Both the position numbers and the translations under genes were made by a program. A stretch of 64,000 nucleotides of DNA from Candidatus Riflebacteria bacterium HGW-Riflebacteria-1 (GTDB lineage: Bacteria; Muiribacteriota; Ozemobacteria; Ozemobacterales; Ozemobacteraceae), in contig PGYB01000005.1 of NCBI GenBank assembly GCA_002839445.1, forward strand, positions 186,001-250,000, given 5' to 3'. Below, piece after piece: positions 52,628-61,525 of this stretch; position 1 is the stretch's first letter, and the number at the start of each line of letters is the position of its first letter. The notes under the pieces are model-generated. The model made no database searches, was not told where the DNA came from, and saw only the letters and a program-made list of their open reading frames with translations.

Positions 52628-52823
52628 TTTTGATCAGATGATTGAATCTGCCGTGTTTTTTAAGCAGTTCAACATATTCGGCCTGCAGTTCTGCCACGCC
52701 AAACAAAGCAGCAGTGACAAAATCCTTGCGACTGTAGCCATGTTTGCTGGTAAGCTCACTGAAACTCTGGCCCTCAGCGAGCATGTCGAGGATTTTTTCT
52801 GAGGTAGTCAAAGTTTGAGCCAT
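52620..52823 (-). CDS. Small protein with an HTH-like fold, unknown function
   Basis: A 67-residue protein. The sequence KILDMLAEGQSFSELTSKHGYSRKDFVTAALFG resembles a helix-turn-helix, as in small proteins related to DUF433 (SELTSKHGYSRKDFV could be the recognition unit). AGGAG 8 bases before the ATG at 52823 settles the start over an in-frame upstream codon. A TTGCAT, 17-base spacer and TATGAA lie upstream on the minus strand. It could be a small regulator or an antitoxin-like protein; no toxin gene is adjacent. Confidence 0.6.
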   Translation of the reverse strand: MAQTLTTSEKILDMLAEGQSFSELTSKHGYSRKDFVTAALFGVAELQAEYVELLKKHGRFNHLIKKE

Positions 52824-52960
52824 ATTTTTTCTCCTGCTTAATAATTCATAATTAAAATATCGGCAACATGCAACCATTTGCCGTGTATTTTTAAGTTATT
52901 ATTAGCCTTCCTTATGATATTATCAGAACCTGAAATACTAAACCATGCATGGAGGAACCC

Positions 52961-54409
52961 ATGACAATAACACTCTATAATTCAATGAGCCGACAGAAAG
53001 AAGAATTCGTGCCAATCGAACCCGGGCATGTCGGAATCTACGTCTGTGGTCCCACGGTTTATGGCCCGCCGCACCTTGGCCATGCCAAGAGCTATGTCAC
53101 CTTTGACGTCCTGGTTAAGCATCTTCGCCAGTCAGGCCTAAAAGTGCGCTATGTACAGAATATCACCGACGTCGGCCATCTCACTGACGACGCTGATGCC
53201 GGCGAAGACAAAATTCAGCGCCAGGCTCGTATCGATCAGGTACATCCGTATGAGGTCGTCGACAAGTGGACTCGGCAATACATGAATGATATGGAAAAAT
53301 TGCGCGTTGCTCACCCGAGCTTCTATGTGCGCGCCAGTCAGCATATCGGCGAGCAGATCGAAGCGGTACAGAGTCTCGTCGAAAAAGGTCATGCCTACGT
53401 AGTCGATGGCAACGTTTATTACAATGTCGAGTCGTTTCCCGAATATGGCAAGCTGTCCGGGCGTCGTCTCGAAGAACAGAAAGAAGGCGTCAGGGTAGAG
53501 ACGCGCGGCGACAAAAGAAATCCCCGCGATTTCGCACTCTGGAAAAAAGCTGACCCCGGCCACATTCTCAAATGGAACTCGCCCTGGGGCGAGGGCTACC
53601 CGGGCTGGCACATTGAATGCTCAGTCATGGCGACTAAATACCTTGGTAAGACTTTTGATATTCACGGTGGTGGCCTTGAGAACAAGTTTCCGCATCACGA
53701 GTGCGAGATAGCCCAGTCGGAATCTCTTAATGATGCTCCTTTCTGCCGCTACTGGGTTCATAACAACATGGTTACCGTAGATGGTATCAAAATGGGCAAG
53801 TCGCTTGGCAATTTCAGGACCTGCGAAGACCTTCTGGCCAGACACTCGCCCGAAGCCTTGCGCGCCTTCGTTTTGTCTACTCACTATCGCTCGCCATCCA
53901 ATTACACTGAAGAGGCAATTACGGCTGCAGCAAGCGGTCTTACCCGTCTTACTCAACTGCAGACCGCTTTGCTGGAAATTGTTGAAAAGAATGTCAGTGC
54001 CGGTGCTTCCGACAACGAGGCTGAGAAGCTCAGCGGCGAAGTAGATGCAAAAATTCGCGAGCGCCTCGACGATGATATCGACTCACCAGGCGCCATTGCT
54101 ACACTTTACAGCTTTGTAACCGAAGTTAACCGCTTCATTGGTGCCAGCGCATTATCAGCTCGCGTTGCCGCACTAATTCTGGCAGTAGTTCAGAAATGGG
54201 GCGGTGATGTTCTCGGTATATTGCCGGCGATTTCAGGTAAAGAGAGCGAGGTCGATATCGCGCCAATAATGCAGATGCTGATTGAGCTGCGCCAGGAAAT
54301 GAAGGCCGCTAAAAAATTCGATGTTGCCGATGCGATTCGTAATCGGCTCAAAGACGCAGGCGTGCTGATCGAAGATACTCGCGATGGAGCCCGCTGGAAG
54401 CGGATTTAG
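52961..54409 (+). CDS. cysS: Cysteinyl-tRNA synthetase
   Basis: Charges tRNA-Cys. A 482-residue class I enzyme. The HIGH-type motif is HLGH in [16 protein letters not shown], and the KMSKS counterpart is KMGKSLGN. Zinc ligands include the Cys of CGPTVY, the Cys of WHIECSVM, and the His/Glu of KFPHHECEI. Length is normal. GGAGG lies just before the ATG at 52961, settling it over an ATG 12 bases upstream. mrnC follows with overlap, as in many Firmicutes (cysS-mrnC-rlmB order). Confidence 0.97.
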   Translation: MTITLYNSMSRQKEEFVPIEPGHVGIYVCGPTVYGPPHLGHAKSYVTFDVLVKHLRQSGLKVRYVQNITDVGHLTDDADAGEDKIQRQARIDQVHPYEVVDKWTRQYMNDMEKLRVAHPSFYVRASQHIGEQIEAVQSLVEKGHAYVVDGNVYYNVESFPEYGKLSGRRLEEQKEGVRVETRGDKRNPRDFALWKKADPGHILKWNSPWGEGYPGWHIECSVMATKYLGKTFDIHGGGLENKFPHHECEIAQSESLNDAPFCRYWVHNNMVTVDGIKMGKSLGNFRTCEDLLARHSPEALRAFVLSTHYRSPSNYTEEAITAAASGLTRLTQLQTALLEIVEKNVSAGASDNEAEKLSGEVDAKIRERLDDDIDSPGAIATLYSFVTEVNRFIGASALSARVAALILAVVQKWGGDVLGILPAISGKESEVDIAPIMQMLIELRQEMKAAKKFDVADAIRNRLKDAGVLIEDTRDGARWKRI

Positions 54410-54896
54410 TCAGGTGGAAGTCAACAAGAAGCATTTTGGTGGTTCTGACAGCTTCAATCTTGAGGCGCCATGGAACGCAGAAGAGGTAGTTCGACTGCCG
54501 GCTCGCACGCTTGCTTATATTGGCGATGCAGTTTACGAGCTGGGTCTTCGCCTTGCCCATGTTCGCAGCGGCATAGACAATGCTGGTCGCCTGCATGATT
54601 CTCTGGTCGGGCATGTTAATGCTCCGGCTCAGGCTAAAATTTTCGATTCTGTTTTTGCCGGTCTCGACGAGACCGAGCAGCAACTCCTGAAAAATTGGCG
54701 CAACGCCAAGAATCCTTCGCGATATGGTTCTGGTACTCGCGGCGAATACGCGCGCGCAACGGCTCTCGAGGCCTGGGTGGCCTGGCTGTTTTTAACCGGC
54801 CAGAAAGAACGGCTGAATCAGCTGTTTGATGGCATAGTTACACAGTCACTGGCTGGCAGTGACGCAGATGAAAGTGGAAAAAACAAAGATGAATAA
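54384..54896 (+). CDS. mrnC: Mini-ribonuclease III
   Basis: Matures 23S rRNA; it is an RNase III catalytic domain without a dsRNA-binding domain. The motif LPARTLAYIGDAVYELGLR holds the catalytic Asp; RNAKNPSRYGSGTRGEYARATALEAWVAWLFL contains the second acidic site (TALEA). The ATG at 54384 overlaps cysS by 26 bases; a GTG at 54414 is an alternative, and neither has a clear ribosome site. The linkage to cysS and rlmB is the Firmicutes order and supports the call. Confidence 0.88.
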   Translation: MEPAGSGFSQVEVNKKHFGGSDSFNLEAPWNAEEVVRLPARTLAYIGDAVYELGLRLAHVRSGIDNAGRLHDSLVGHVNAPAQAKIFDSVFAGLDETEQQLLKNWRNAKNPSRYGSGTRGEYARATALEAWVAWLFLTGQKERLNQLFDGIVTQSLAGSDADESGKNKDE

Positions 54897-56331
54897 AAAA
54901 GCTGGCGGTTCAAAAGATTTTGGTAAACGTGGAAATTTTTCAAAGAAGCCGGGTGCTGCGCCAAAACGCTCAGACCGGCCTGATCGACCGGCTCGCACTG
55001 ACCGGCCGGCAAGGGGGCCAAAGACTGATCGCCCCGAACGACAGGATCGACCTGATCGGACGGATCGACCAGCTCGGGGGCCGCAGTCAGACCGTCCGGC
55101 CCGTCGCGATCAGTCAGGTGGCGGCGCGAAGTCAAATGGCTTCGGACGCCCGGATCGTCCAGCCAGAGGACCAAGGACAGATCGCTTTGAACGACCAGAT
55201 CGTTCTGACCGGCCAGAGCGCCCTTCTGAGAGACCAGATCGTTCTGATCGACCTCTTAAAGACGGCAAGCCCGGAAATCCCGGACGTTACGAGCACAAAG
55301 GCCCTAGAGACAATGCTGATCGCAAAGACTATAGAGGCGGCAAAGGCCCTCGTGATGGTGCTGGCCGCAAAGATTATAGAGGTGGCAAAGGCTCTAAGGA
55401 TGGTGCAGAGCGCAAAGATTACAAAGGTCGTAAAGATCACAAGGAATTCTCTGACCGTTCCCCTGAACAGCCGCGCCGCGACCCTCCTGTTCGCCCGCCG
55501 CAATCTGACTGGAAAAAGCGTCCGCCGCAACAGGTTGAGCGCCCATCTGGCGATCGTGACCGCGATCGCGAACCAGTGGGTTCTCCGGCCGACGATGAAC
55601 ATCTGGTGATCAAGGGCCGGCACGAAGTTGTTCAGGCTCTCGAAAGCGGTCAGAATATCGAAGCGGTGGTTATCTCGACCGCGGTCAAGGGGCCGGTTGG
55701 CGGCCAGTTGCGAGAACTCGCGGTCTCGCGGCAGATTCCGGTAAAGGAAATGAACCCTGACCTGTTTGAACGCAAATTTGGCGCGAAAAGTCAGGGTGTG
55801 GCGGCTCTGGCCGGCGCTTTCGACTACTGTTCGCTCGAAGAACTGGTGGCGCGTGTTAAGGCAGACCGCAAAGTTCTTGTTGCTCTCAATCATGTCGAAG
55901 ACCCCCGCAATCTGGGCGCTATAGTTCGCACTGTCGAGGCTTCAGGCTGTGGCGGTGTCATTATACCGAAACATCGTGCTGCCGGCATGACGGAGTGGGC
56001 GATTCGCACTGCTCAGGGAGCTGCCTCATATCTGCCGGTTGCCAGGGTGAACAACATGGGTTCTGCTCTCGAGCAGCTTAAAGAAATGGGTTACTGGATT
56101 GTCGGTCTTGAAGGTAAAGCAGATAAACGATACGACGAAGTTATGTACAATAACGATGTTGTGATTGTTGCTGGTGGCGAAGATGCGGGACTTGGCGAAA
56201 GAATTCAGCGGGTTTGCGATGATGTTGTGGCGATTCCACTTATCGGAAAAACCCCCTCTTTAAACGTCTCAGTCAGCACTGCCGTGGTCTTGTACGAAAT
56301 TTTGCGCCAGCGCCGGTTTTTTCAAAAATAA
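54889..56331 (+). CDS. rlmB: 23S rRNA 2'-O-methyltransferase RlmB with disordered N-terminus
   Basis: Methylates 23S rRNA (Gm2251 in E. coli). The last 245 residues are the SpoU type: the L30e-like substrate-binding domain starts near 237 (LVIKGRHEVVQALESG). The knotted MTase has NPRNLGAIVRTVEASG near 338, then GGEDAGLGERIQ and NVSVSTAVVLYEIL. The first about 230 residues are low-complexity Arg/Asp/Pro/Lys/Gly, with DRPARGPxTDRP-like units and three 15-residue repeats (RKDYRGGKG). The usual RlmB is about 245 residues, so this is an added disordered RNA-binding extension. The ATG at 54889 overlaps mrnC by 8 bases; ATG 54868 is an alternative. Confidence 0.88.
   Translation: MNKKAGGSKDFGKRGNFSKKPGAAPKRSDRPDRPARTDRPARGPKTDRPERQDRPDRTDRPARGPQSDRPARRDQSGGGAKSNGFGRPDRPARGPRTDRFERPDRSDRPERPSERPDRSDRPLKDGKPGNPGRYEHKGPRDNADRKDYRGGKGPRDGAGRKDYRGGKGSKDGAERKDYKGRKDHKEFSDRSPEQPRRDPPVRPPQSDWKKRPPQQVERPSGDRDRDREPVGSPADDEHLVIKGRHEVVQALESGQNIEAVVISTAVKGPVGGQLRELAVSRQIPVKEMNPDLFERKFGAKSQGVAALAGAFDYCSLEELVARVKADRKVLVALNHVEDPRNLGAIVRTVEASGCGGVIIPKHRAAGMTEWAIRTAQGAASYLPVARVNNMGSALEQLKEMGYWIVGLEGKADKRYDEVMYNNDVVIVAGGEDAGLGERIQRVCDDVVAIPLIGKTPSLNVSVSTAVVLYEILRQRRFFQK
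55309..55443 (+). repeat. Three 45-bp tandem repeats inside rlmB
   Basis: Three in-frame units of 45 bases encode DNADRKDYRGGKGPR, DGAGRKDYRGGKGSK and DGAERKDYKGRKDHK. Low-complexity expansion within the N-terminal extension of RlmB. Confidence 0.75.
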
Positions 56332-56343
56332 TTCAAAAAGTAG

Positions 56344-56372
56344 TTGACATTAAATCGGAGCTGCTTTATAAT
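56344..56372 (+). promoter_or_regulatory. Perfect consensus promoter of the tRNA-tuf operon
   Basis: TTGACA (56344-56349), exactly 17 bases, and TATAAT (56367-56372). Transcription would begin near 56380. ACCGT/ACGGT (56381-56394) forms a small hairpin at the 5' end. Confidence 0.9.
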
Positions 56373-56417
56373 CGCTCAATACCGTTAGCACGGTACAGTT
56401 CTTTTTGAACTGAAGCC

Positions 56418-56490
56418 GCCGGCGTAGCTCAATTGGCAGAGCAGCTGACTTGTAATCAGCAGGTTGCGGGTTCGAGTCCCATCGCCGGCT
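56418..56490 (+). tRNA. tRNA-Thr (anticodon TGT)
   Basis: 73 bases: acceptor GCCGGCG pairs with CGCCGGC, D stem GCTC/GAGC, anticodon stem GCTGA/TCAGC with loop CTTGTAA, T arm with GGTTCGAGTCC. No encoded CCA. First of three tRNAs before tuf. Confidence 0.95.
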
Positions 56491-56496
56491 GCAGAC

Positions 56497-56579
56497 GGAG
56501 AGATGCCCGAGTGGTTAAAGGGGGCAGACTGTAAATCTGTTGGCTAGCGCCTACGCTGGTTCAAATCCAGCTCTCTCCA
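56497..56579 (+). tRNA. tRNA-Tyr (anticodon GTA)
   Basis: 83 bases with a long variable arm: acceptor GGAGAGA/TCTCTCC, anticodon stem CAGA/TCTG with loop around GTA, T arm with GGTTCAAATCC. No encoded CCA. Confidence 0.93.
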
Positions 56580-56588
56580 GTGAAAAGT

Positions 56589-56661
56589 GCCCGTGTAGCT
56601 CAGACGGTAGAGCACTTGCATGGTAAGCAAGAGGTCACCGGTTCAATCCCGGTCGCGGGCT
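56589..56661 (+). tRNA. tRNA-Thr (anticodon GGT)
   Basis: 73 bases: acceptor GCCCGTG with CGCGGGC (one G-U), anticodon stem CTTGC/GCAAG with loop ATGGTAA, T arm with GGTTCAATCCC. No encoded CCA. tuf follows 58 bases later. Confidence 0.93.
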
Positions 56662-56719
56662 TTTAATTGTGTTTTGGGTTGCGTTACGATTTCCCATAAT
56701 TTCTCAGGAGGACAGCCAA

Positions 56720-57910
56720 ATGGCAAAGGAAACTTTTTCTAGAACCAAACCGCACGTTAACGTTGGAACCATCGGTCACATTGACCATGGCAAAACTACG
56801 CTTACCGCCGCAATCACCATGACATCAGCTCAGGCTGGTGGAGCTAAAGTTATGAACTATGCAGACATCGACTCAGCTCCTGAAGAAAAAGCACGTGGTA
56901 TCACAATCAACACCGCACACGTTGAATATGAGAGCCCCAAACGCCATTATGCTCACGTTGATTGTCCAGGCCACGCTGACTATATCAAGAACATGATTAC
57001 CGGCGCAGCTCAGATGGACGGCGCGATTCTCGTTGTTGCCGCTACTGATGGTCCGATGCCACAGACTCGTGAACACATCCTCCTGGCCCGCCAGGTTGGC
57101 GTTCCCAAGATTTTGGTCTTTTTGAACAAGTGTGACCTGGTTGACGACGAAGAATTGCTCGACCTGGTAGAACTCGAAGTTCGCGACCTGCTCAGCAAAT
57201 ACGAATTCCCCGGCGACGACACACCGATCATCCGCGGTTCAGCGACTAAGGCTGTTTCTGCTGGTGGCGTTGGCCCAGATTGCGAGTGCATTAAAAAGCT
57301 TCTTGACACCCTTGATGAATACATTCCGCAGCCGGAACGCGCTCTTGACAAGCCATTCCTGCTCCCGATCGAAGACGTGTTCACCATCACCGGTCGCGGC
57401 ACTGTTGTAACTGGTCGTATCGAACGCGGCATGATCAAGGTCGGCGAAAAGGCTGAACTGGTTGGTATTCATGCCACCCGTGAAACCACCGTTACCGGCG
57501 TTGAAATGTTCCGCAAGCTTCTTGACCAGGGTCAGGCCGGCGACAACGTTGGTCTTCTCCTCCGCGGCATTGAAAAGAACGATGTAGAACGCGGCATGGT
57601 TCTTGCCAAACCGGGCAGCATCAAGCCACACACCAAGTTCCATTCACAGGTTTACGTTCTGAGCAAAGAAGAAGGCGGTCGTCATAAACCATTCTTCTCA
57701 GGATACAGACCCCAGTTCTATTTCAGAACCACCGACGTGACTGGCGTTGTTCAGCTCGGCGAAGGTAAAGAAATGATCATGCCAGGCGACCGCGCTGAAT
57801 TCCAGTGCGAACTCATCGCCCCGATCGCCTGCGAAGAAGGTCTCCGCTTCGCAATCCGCGAAGGTGGCCGCACCATCGGCGCCGGCGTTGTTACCAAGAT
57901 CATCGAATAA
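56720..57910 (+). CDS. tuf: Elongation factor Tu
   Basis: GTPase that delivers aminoacyl-tRNA to the ribosome. The 396-residue product has G1 GHIDHGKT (19-26), the switch [14 protein letters not shown] and the domain 2-3 sequences ([13 protein letters not shown]). Length is normal. AGGAGG lies before the ATG at 56720. It is downstream of tRNA-Thr/Tyr/Thr in the tufB-type arrangement but without the Gly tRNA found in E. coli. Codon use is highly biased, as expected for an abundant protein. Two terminator-like hairpins follow. Confidence 0.99.
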   Translation: MAKETFSRTKPHVNVGTIGHIDHGKTTLTAAITMTSAQAGGAKVMNYADIDSAPEEKARGITINTAHVEYESPKRHYAHVDCPGHADYIKNMITGAAQMDGAILVVAATDGPMPQTREHILLARQVGVPKILVFLNKCDLVDDEELLDLVELEVRDLLSKYEFPGDDTPIIRGSATKAVSAGGVGPDCECIKKLLDTLDEYIPQPERALDKPFLLPIEDVFTITGRGTVVTGRIERGMIKVGEKAELVGIHATRETTVTGVEMFRKLLDQGQAGDNVGLLLRGIEKNDVERGMVLAKPGSIKPHTKFHSQVYVLSKEEGGRHKPFFSGYRPQFYFRTTDVTGVVQLGEGKEMIMPGDRAEFQCELIAPIACEEGLRFAIREGGRTIGAGVVTKIIE

Positions 57911-57923
57911 TCTCTGTAATTCC

Positions 57924-57983
57924 GGGGGCGGAATCTTCCGCCCCCAGACAATTCTTTAACAAGCCGACCCTGTCGGCTTTTTT
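57924..57983 (+). terminator. Two terminator hairpins between tuf and rpmG
   Basis: GGGGGCGGAA (57924-57933) pairs with TTCCGCCCCC (57936-57945) around a two-base loop. Then AAGCCGAC (57961-57968) pairs with GTCGGCTT (57972-57979) and runs into T residues to 57983. The second is a good rho-independent terminator; some readthrough to rpmG is likely. Confidence 0.85.
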
Positions 57984-57998
57984 AAGCGAGGTACTGTT

Positions 57999-58148
57999 AT
58001 GCGTGAAAAGATCACCCTGGTTTGCAGCAGTTGCAAACGCAAAAACTACATGTCTATGAAAAACAAGCGTAACGATCCCGACCGCATCGAACTGAGCAAG
58101 TATTGCAGCACTGAACGCAAGCATACTGTTCACAAAGAAGGCAAGTAA
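57999..58148 (+). CDS. rpmG: Ribosomal protein bL33
   Basis: A 49-residue large-subunit protein. [17 protein letters not shown] and [12 protein letters not shown]...KHTVHKE are characteristic. Cys9, Cys12 and Cys35 are present, but the fourth zinc Cys is missing: the usual CPxC second pair reads CSTE. So it is between the zinc-binding C+ form and the Cys-free C- form. ATG at 57999; GAGG lies 10 bases upstream. Confidence 0.95.
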   Translation: MREKITLVCSSCKRKNYMSMKNKRNDPDRIELSKYCSTERKHTVHKEGK

Positions 58149-58168
58149 GGATTAGCTGGTTTTTTCTT

Positions 58169-58241
58169 AGGCCAATAGCTCAATTGGCAGAGCACCGGTC
58201 TCCAAAACCGGGGGTTGGGGGTTCGACTCCCTCTTGGCCTG
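58169..58241 (+). tRNA. tRNA-Trp (anticodon CCA)
   Basis: 73 bases: acceptor AGGCCAA/TTGGCCT, D stem GCTC/GAGC, anticodon stem CCGGT/ACCGG with loop CTCCAAA, T arm GGGTTCGACTCCC. No encoded CCA. rpmG-tRNA-Trp-secE is the arrangement found in many bacteria. Confidence 0.95.
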
Positions 58242-58274
58242 ATTGAATACCCCACAGGAAGAACGAGGGTCACA

Positions 58275-58502
58275 ATGAGCAAAATCGCATCTTGGTGGAA
58301 AGAAACCTCCCGCTTCTTACGAGAAGTCTGGATTGAAGTGCGGCCAACCAATGGTCGTGTTTCCTGGCCGACTTACGAGAACGTGAAAGTATCGACCAAA
58401 GTGGTCATAGTTTCATCTGTCGGTCTTGGGCTTTTTATTGGTCTGCTTGATATCTTGTTTGGCAAGGTATTGACCATGATCATCGGTGGCGGAACGGTAT
58501 AA
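58275..58502 (+). CDS. secE: Preprotein translocase subunit SecE
   Basis: A 75-residue subunit of the SecYEG channel. The family segment FLREVWIEVRPTNGRVSWPTYENV precedes one membrane helix (about 48-70), the short form without two extra helices. AGGGT precedes the ATG at 58275; the frame extends upstream through the tRNA gene but is not translated. nusG starts 9 bases after its stop. Confidence 0.95.
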   Translation: MSKIASWWKETSRFLREVWIEVRPTNGRVSWPTYENVKVSTKVVIVSSVGLGLFIGLLDILFGKVLTMIIGGGTV

Positions 58503-58511
58503 GGGCTAATC

Positions 58512-59057
58512 GTGGATATTTTAAAAGCAAAATGGTATGTCATCCATACTAACTCCGGTTCAGAATACAAGGTTAAAAAGAACCTCGAAAACCGTATTGA
58601 GCTCCTCGGCAAAAAGGAAAGCATCTTTCAGGTGATGGTCCCCGAGGAAAGCGCAGAGCGGGTGCAGGATGGCGAGCGTGTCACGCAGACCCGCAAGATT
58701 TATCCTGGTTATGTTCTGGTCCAGATGGACATGGACGACGACACCTGGACAGTCGTAAAGAATACTCCAGGCGTAACTGGCTTTGTCGGGCTCGGCAGCA
58801 AACCGACCCCGCTACATGACAAAGAAGTGCAGACTGTTCTTAGAGCAGCCGGCATAGGCCCACAGCGCTCTGCAGCGATGACCCCGATCGGGTTCACCGA
58901 AGGGCAGACAGTCAAGATCATTGACGGGCCGTTCACTGATTTTATCGGTGTTATCAAGGAAATCAATCAGGAAAAACGCAAGGCCAAGGTTCTCGTGTTC
59001 ATATTTGGTCGTGATACTGCTATCGAAGTTGATCTTATTCAGCTCGAAGAAGCCTGA
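58512..59057 (+). CDS. nusG: Transcription antitermination/elongation factor NusG
   Basis: Links RNA polymerase to ribosomes and Rho. The 181-residue product has the NGN domain (AKWYVIHTNSGSEYKVKKNL) and a C-terminal KOW domain (GQTVKIIDGPFTDFIGVI). The start codon is GTG at 58512, with AAGGGC upstream. It is followed 38 bases later by rplK. Confidence 0.97.
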   Translation: MDILKAKWYVIHTNSGSEYKVKKNLENRIELLGKKESIFQVMVPEESAERVQDGERVTQTRKIYPGYVLVQMDMDDDTWTVVKNTPGVTGFVGLGSKPTPLHDKEVQTVLRAAGIGPQRSAAMTPIGFTEGQTVKIIDGPFTDFIGVIKEINQEKRKAKVLVFIFGRDTAIEVDLIQLEEA

Positions 59058-59095
59058 TAATTGTAGAATAAGTTCTCAGAAGGAGATCAAAGGTT

Positions 59096-59521
59096 ATGGC
59101 CAAGAAATTAGTAGCTATGGTTAAATTGCAGATTCCGGCTGGTAAAGCAAATCCGGCCCCCCCGGTTGGTCCCGCTCTTGGCCAGCATGGTGTTAACATC
59201 ATGGACTTCTGTAAGAATTTCAACTATCGGACGGCAAAAGAAGGCGATTCAATCATACCAGTCGAAATTTCAATTTTCGCTGATAGATCTTACACCTTCA
59301 TAACCAAAACGCCCCCGGTAGCATTCTTGCTGAAGAAAGCCGCTGGCATTGCCAAAGGCAACCAGACCCCTGGTCGCACCAAGCTTGGTATGGTGACTAT
59401 GGCTCAGGTAAAAGAGATCGCTGAAAAGAAGATGCCCGACCTGACAGCCGCTTCCATCGAAGCTGCTATCAACGTTGTTAAAGGCACTGCCCGCAGCATG
59501 GGCATGGAAGTTGTTGATTAA
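59096..59521 (+). CDS. rplK: Ribosomal protein uL11
   Basis: 141-residue component of the GTPase-associated centre. The start [18 protein letters not shown], then [20 protein letters not shown], is diagnostic, and the C-terminal rRNA-binding domain is complete. AAGGAG precedes the ATG. It is 51 bases before rplA. Confidence 0.98.
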   Translation: MAKKLVAMVKLQIPAGKANPAPPVGPALGQHGVNIMDFCKNFNYRTAKEGDSIIPVEISIFADRSYTFITKTPPVAFLLKKAAGIAKGNQTPGRTKLGMVTMAQVKEIAEKKMPDLTAASIEAAINVVKGTARSMGMEVVD

Positions 59522-59572
59522 TCCAACCCGTAAATGGTTGGTTGACCTCTAAAGAAAGGAGGAAGCAAAAAG

Positions 59573-60289
59573 ATGCCGAAACACTCCAAAAGATTCACTG
59601 GTCTTAGCAAAGACCTGGTTCACCTCAAGGTTTATAATGTAGATGAGGCTCTCGACAGAGTTAAGAAGACCGCCACTGCTAAATTCGATGAGTCAATCGA
59701 TATAGCCGTCTGCACCGGACTTGATCCGAAATATGCAGATCAGCAGTTGCGTGGCAGCGTGGTTCTCCCACACGGAACAGGTAAAACTACCCGTGTTGTA
59801 GTATTCGCCGCCGGTCAGAAAGCTGAAGAAGCCAGAAGCGCTGGAGCAGACTTCGTAGGTGCCGAAGACCTCGTTACCAAGATCGAAGGAGGCTGGGTTG
59901 ATTTTGATGCCGCCGTTGCTACACCCGACATGATGAGATTTGTCGGTAAGCTTGGTAGAATTCTTGGTCCCCGCAACCTGATGCCCAACCCCAAAGTTGG
60001 AACAGTCACTCAGGACGTGGCCAAAGTTATTACCGAACTTAAAGCCGGTAAGGTTCAATACCGTGTTGAAAAAGCAGGTATTATTCATTCAACCCTTGGG
60101 AAAGCTTCATTTGATGCCAAAAAGCTCAAAGAAAATTTTCTCGCCTTCTTCCAAGCTATTACGAAAGCTAAACCAGCCGGTGCCAAGGGCACCTATATCA
60201 AGAGTGCTACCGTCAGCTCAACCATGGGCCCAGGGTTTATGGTCGACGTTAACGAGTCACGAGTAGAATCAGAGAAGACCGCTTCCTGA
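59573..60289 (+). CDS. rplA: Ribosomal protein uL1
   Basis: 238 residues; forms the L1 stalk and can repress the rplKA m[11 protein letters not shown], then [23 protein letters not shown] and [20 protein letters not shown], are diagnostic. AAAGGAGG precedes the ATG. The long spacer to rplJ holds the L10 leader. Confidence 0.98.
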   Translation: MPKHSKRFTGLSKDLVHLKVYNVDEALDRVKKTATAKFDESIDIAVCTGLDPKYADQQLRGSVVLPHGTGKTTRVVVFAAGQKAEEARSAGADFVGAEDLVTKIEGGWVDFDAAVATPDMMRFVGKLGRILGPRNLMPNPKVGTVTQDVAKVITELKAGKVQYRVEKAGIIHSTLGKASFDAKKLKENFLAFFQAITKAKPAGAKGTYIKSATVSSTMGPGFMVDVNESRVESEKTAS

Positions 60290-60420
60290 TACTGATTACT
60301 GGTCGAAGACCGCAGGTCTTAATTAATTGGCTTAACAAGCCTCCCTGCCTAGACTGGATACAGAACGATTGTAATAATCGAACCGTTTCCGGTTAAGGCG
60401 CCGGAAACGGTTTTTTTATT
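60290..60420 (+). promoter_or_regulatory. L10 leader with attenuator hairpin
   Basis: The spacer between rplA and rplJ contains CGATT/AATCG (60366-60380) directly abutting a 12-bp stem, AACCGTTTCCGG (60381-60392) with CCGGAAACGGTT (60401-60412), followed by a T tract to 60417. The position and terminator shape match the autoregulatory rplJ leader, in which L10(L12)4 binding favours termination or blocks translation. Confidence 0.7.
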
Positions 60421-60441
60421 CCTCTGAAGGAGGTGAAAACA

Positions 60442-60981
60442 TTGAAGGATTTATCTAACAAAGAAGCTTACGTAAAAGAATTTGCAGAAAAACTGGCAAA
60501 GTCGCAGGTTGTCGTTCTCGCCAACTGTGAAGGTGTTAAGGTTTCTGAAATGACCGCTCTGCGCAAGTCTGTGCGTGAAACTGGCTCTGAGCTGCGTGTT
60601 GTTAAAAACACTCTGCTGTGCCGCGCTCTGCACAACACCCCGATGAAGGACCTCGAAGGTCACATGAAGGGTTCGACCGCTGTAACCTTTGGTTACAATG
60701 ATCCGATAGCTCCGGTCAAAGCACTGTTTGAATTCGCCGAAAAAGCCAAGAAGTTTACGTTCAAAGCCGGTTTTATGGATGGCCAGTCACTTAATGTAAA
60801 TCAACTGACTGTTCTCTCCAAGATTCCTGGCCGAAAAGAACTTTATGGCATGCTGGCATCAGCAGTACAGGGTCCGATCCGCAAGTTCGCCTGTGTTATC
60901 GACTCTCTTCGCAAGAAAAGAGAAGAAGCGGCAGCCCCTGCAGCACCTGCAGAAGCTCCAGCAGAAGCACCAGCCGTCTGA
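60442..60981 (+). CDS. rplJ: Ribosomal protein uL10
   Basis: 179-residue stalk base that anchors L7/L12 dimers. MKDLSNKEAYVKEFAEKL..VVVLANCEGVKVSEMTALR is the N-terminal rRNA-binding part; the C-terminus ends in an Ala/Glu/Pro-rich tail. The frame can begin at GTG 60433, but that GTG is inside the ribosome site AAGGAGGTG. The TTG at 60442, 8 bases after it, is the likely start. rplL follows. Confidence 0.96.
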   Translation: MKDLSNKEAYVKEFAEKLAKSQVVVLANCEGVKVSEMTALRKSVRETGSELRVVKNTLLCRALHNTPMKDLEGHMKGSTAVTFGYNDPIAPVKALFEFAEKAKKFTFKAGFMDGQSLNVNQLTVLSKIPGRKELYGMLASAVQGPIRKFACVIDSLRKKREEAAAPAAPAEAPAEAPAV

Positions 60982-61049
60982 ACTTAACATCTGCCGGGCA
61001 TGGTGCCCGCAGTTTAAATTTGCATAAGACTTATTAAGGAGTTGTTAAA

Positions 61050-61406
61050 ATGAATAAAGAGCAGATTCTCGAGAGCATCGAAAAGATGACCGTTCTCGAA
61101 CTTTCCGAACTCGTAAAAGCTATCGAAGAAAAATTCGATGTTACCGCTAACGCCCCGGTTATGATGGCTGCTGGTCCAGTTGCTGTCGCTGAAAAAGAAG
61201 AATTTGACGTTGTTATCGAAAGCAACGGCGCCAACAAAATTAACGTTATCAAAGCCGTTCGCGAACTGACCGGTCTCGGCCTCAAAGAAGCCAAAGACCT
61301 GGTTGACGCAGTTCCGAAGACCCTCAAAGAAGGCGTTTCAAAGGCTGATGCCGAAGCCATGAAGAAAAAGCTCGTTGATGCAGGCGCAACTGTTTCTCTG
61401 AAGTAA
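61050..61406 (+). CDS. rplL: Ribosomal protein bL12
   Basis: 118 residues: N-terminal dimerisation part ([29 protein letters not shown]), a short hinge (about 33-50), and the factor-binding C-terminal domain ([36 protein letters not shown]). AAGGAG precedes the ATG. A terminator follows, and rpoB is not next. Confidence 0.98.
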   Translation: MNKEQILESIEKMTVLELSELVKAIEEKFDVTANAPVMMAAGPVAVAEKEEFDVVIESNGANKINVIKAVRELTGLGLKEAKDLVDAVPKTLKEGVSKADAEAMKKKLVDAGATVSLK

Positions 61407-61431
61407 TTTCATCGCTGATAAAGCATTAAAG

Positions 61432-61463
61432 GCTGCTCCGTTCGCGGGGCAGCTTTTTGTTTT
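61432..61463 (+). terminator. Rho-independent terminator of rplJL
   Basis: GCTGCTCCG (61432-61440) pairs with CGGGGCAGC (61445-61453), one G-U, around a TTCG tetraloop, followed by TTTTTGTTTT. It ends the ribosomal operon at rplL. Confidence 0.92.
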
Positions 61464-61488
61464 GTCCGGTGATGCAGCTACTATTTTA

Positions 61489-61517
61489 TTGCTGCAGGCA
61501 TTCGACAATGATATCGT
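61489..61517 (+). promoter_or_regulatory. Promoter for the sensor kinase, leaderless type
   Basis: TTGCTG (61489-61494), a 17-base spacer and TATCGT (61512-61517). The ATG at 61526 begins 8 bases after the -10 box and has no ribosome site. Confidence 0.5.
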
Positions 61518-61525
61518 AAACAGAC

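Noticed and set aside
54920..55609. 229-codon open frame overlapping rlmB
   Set aside because: It follows the repeated codons of the RlmB extension in another frame and shows no motif; low-complexity artefact.
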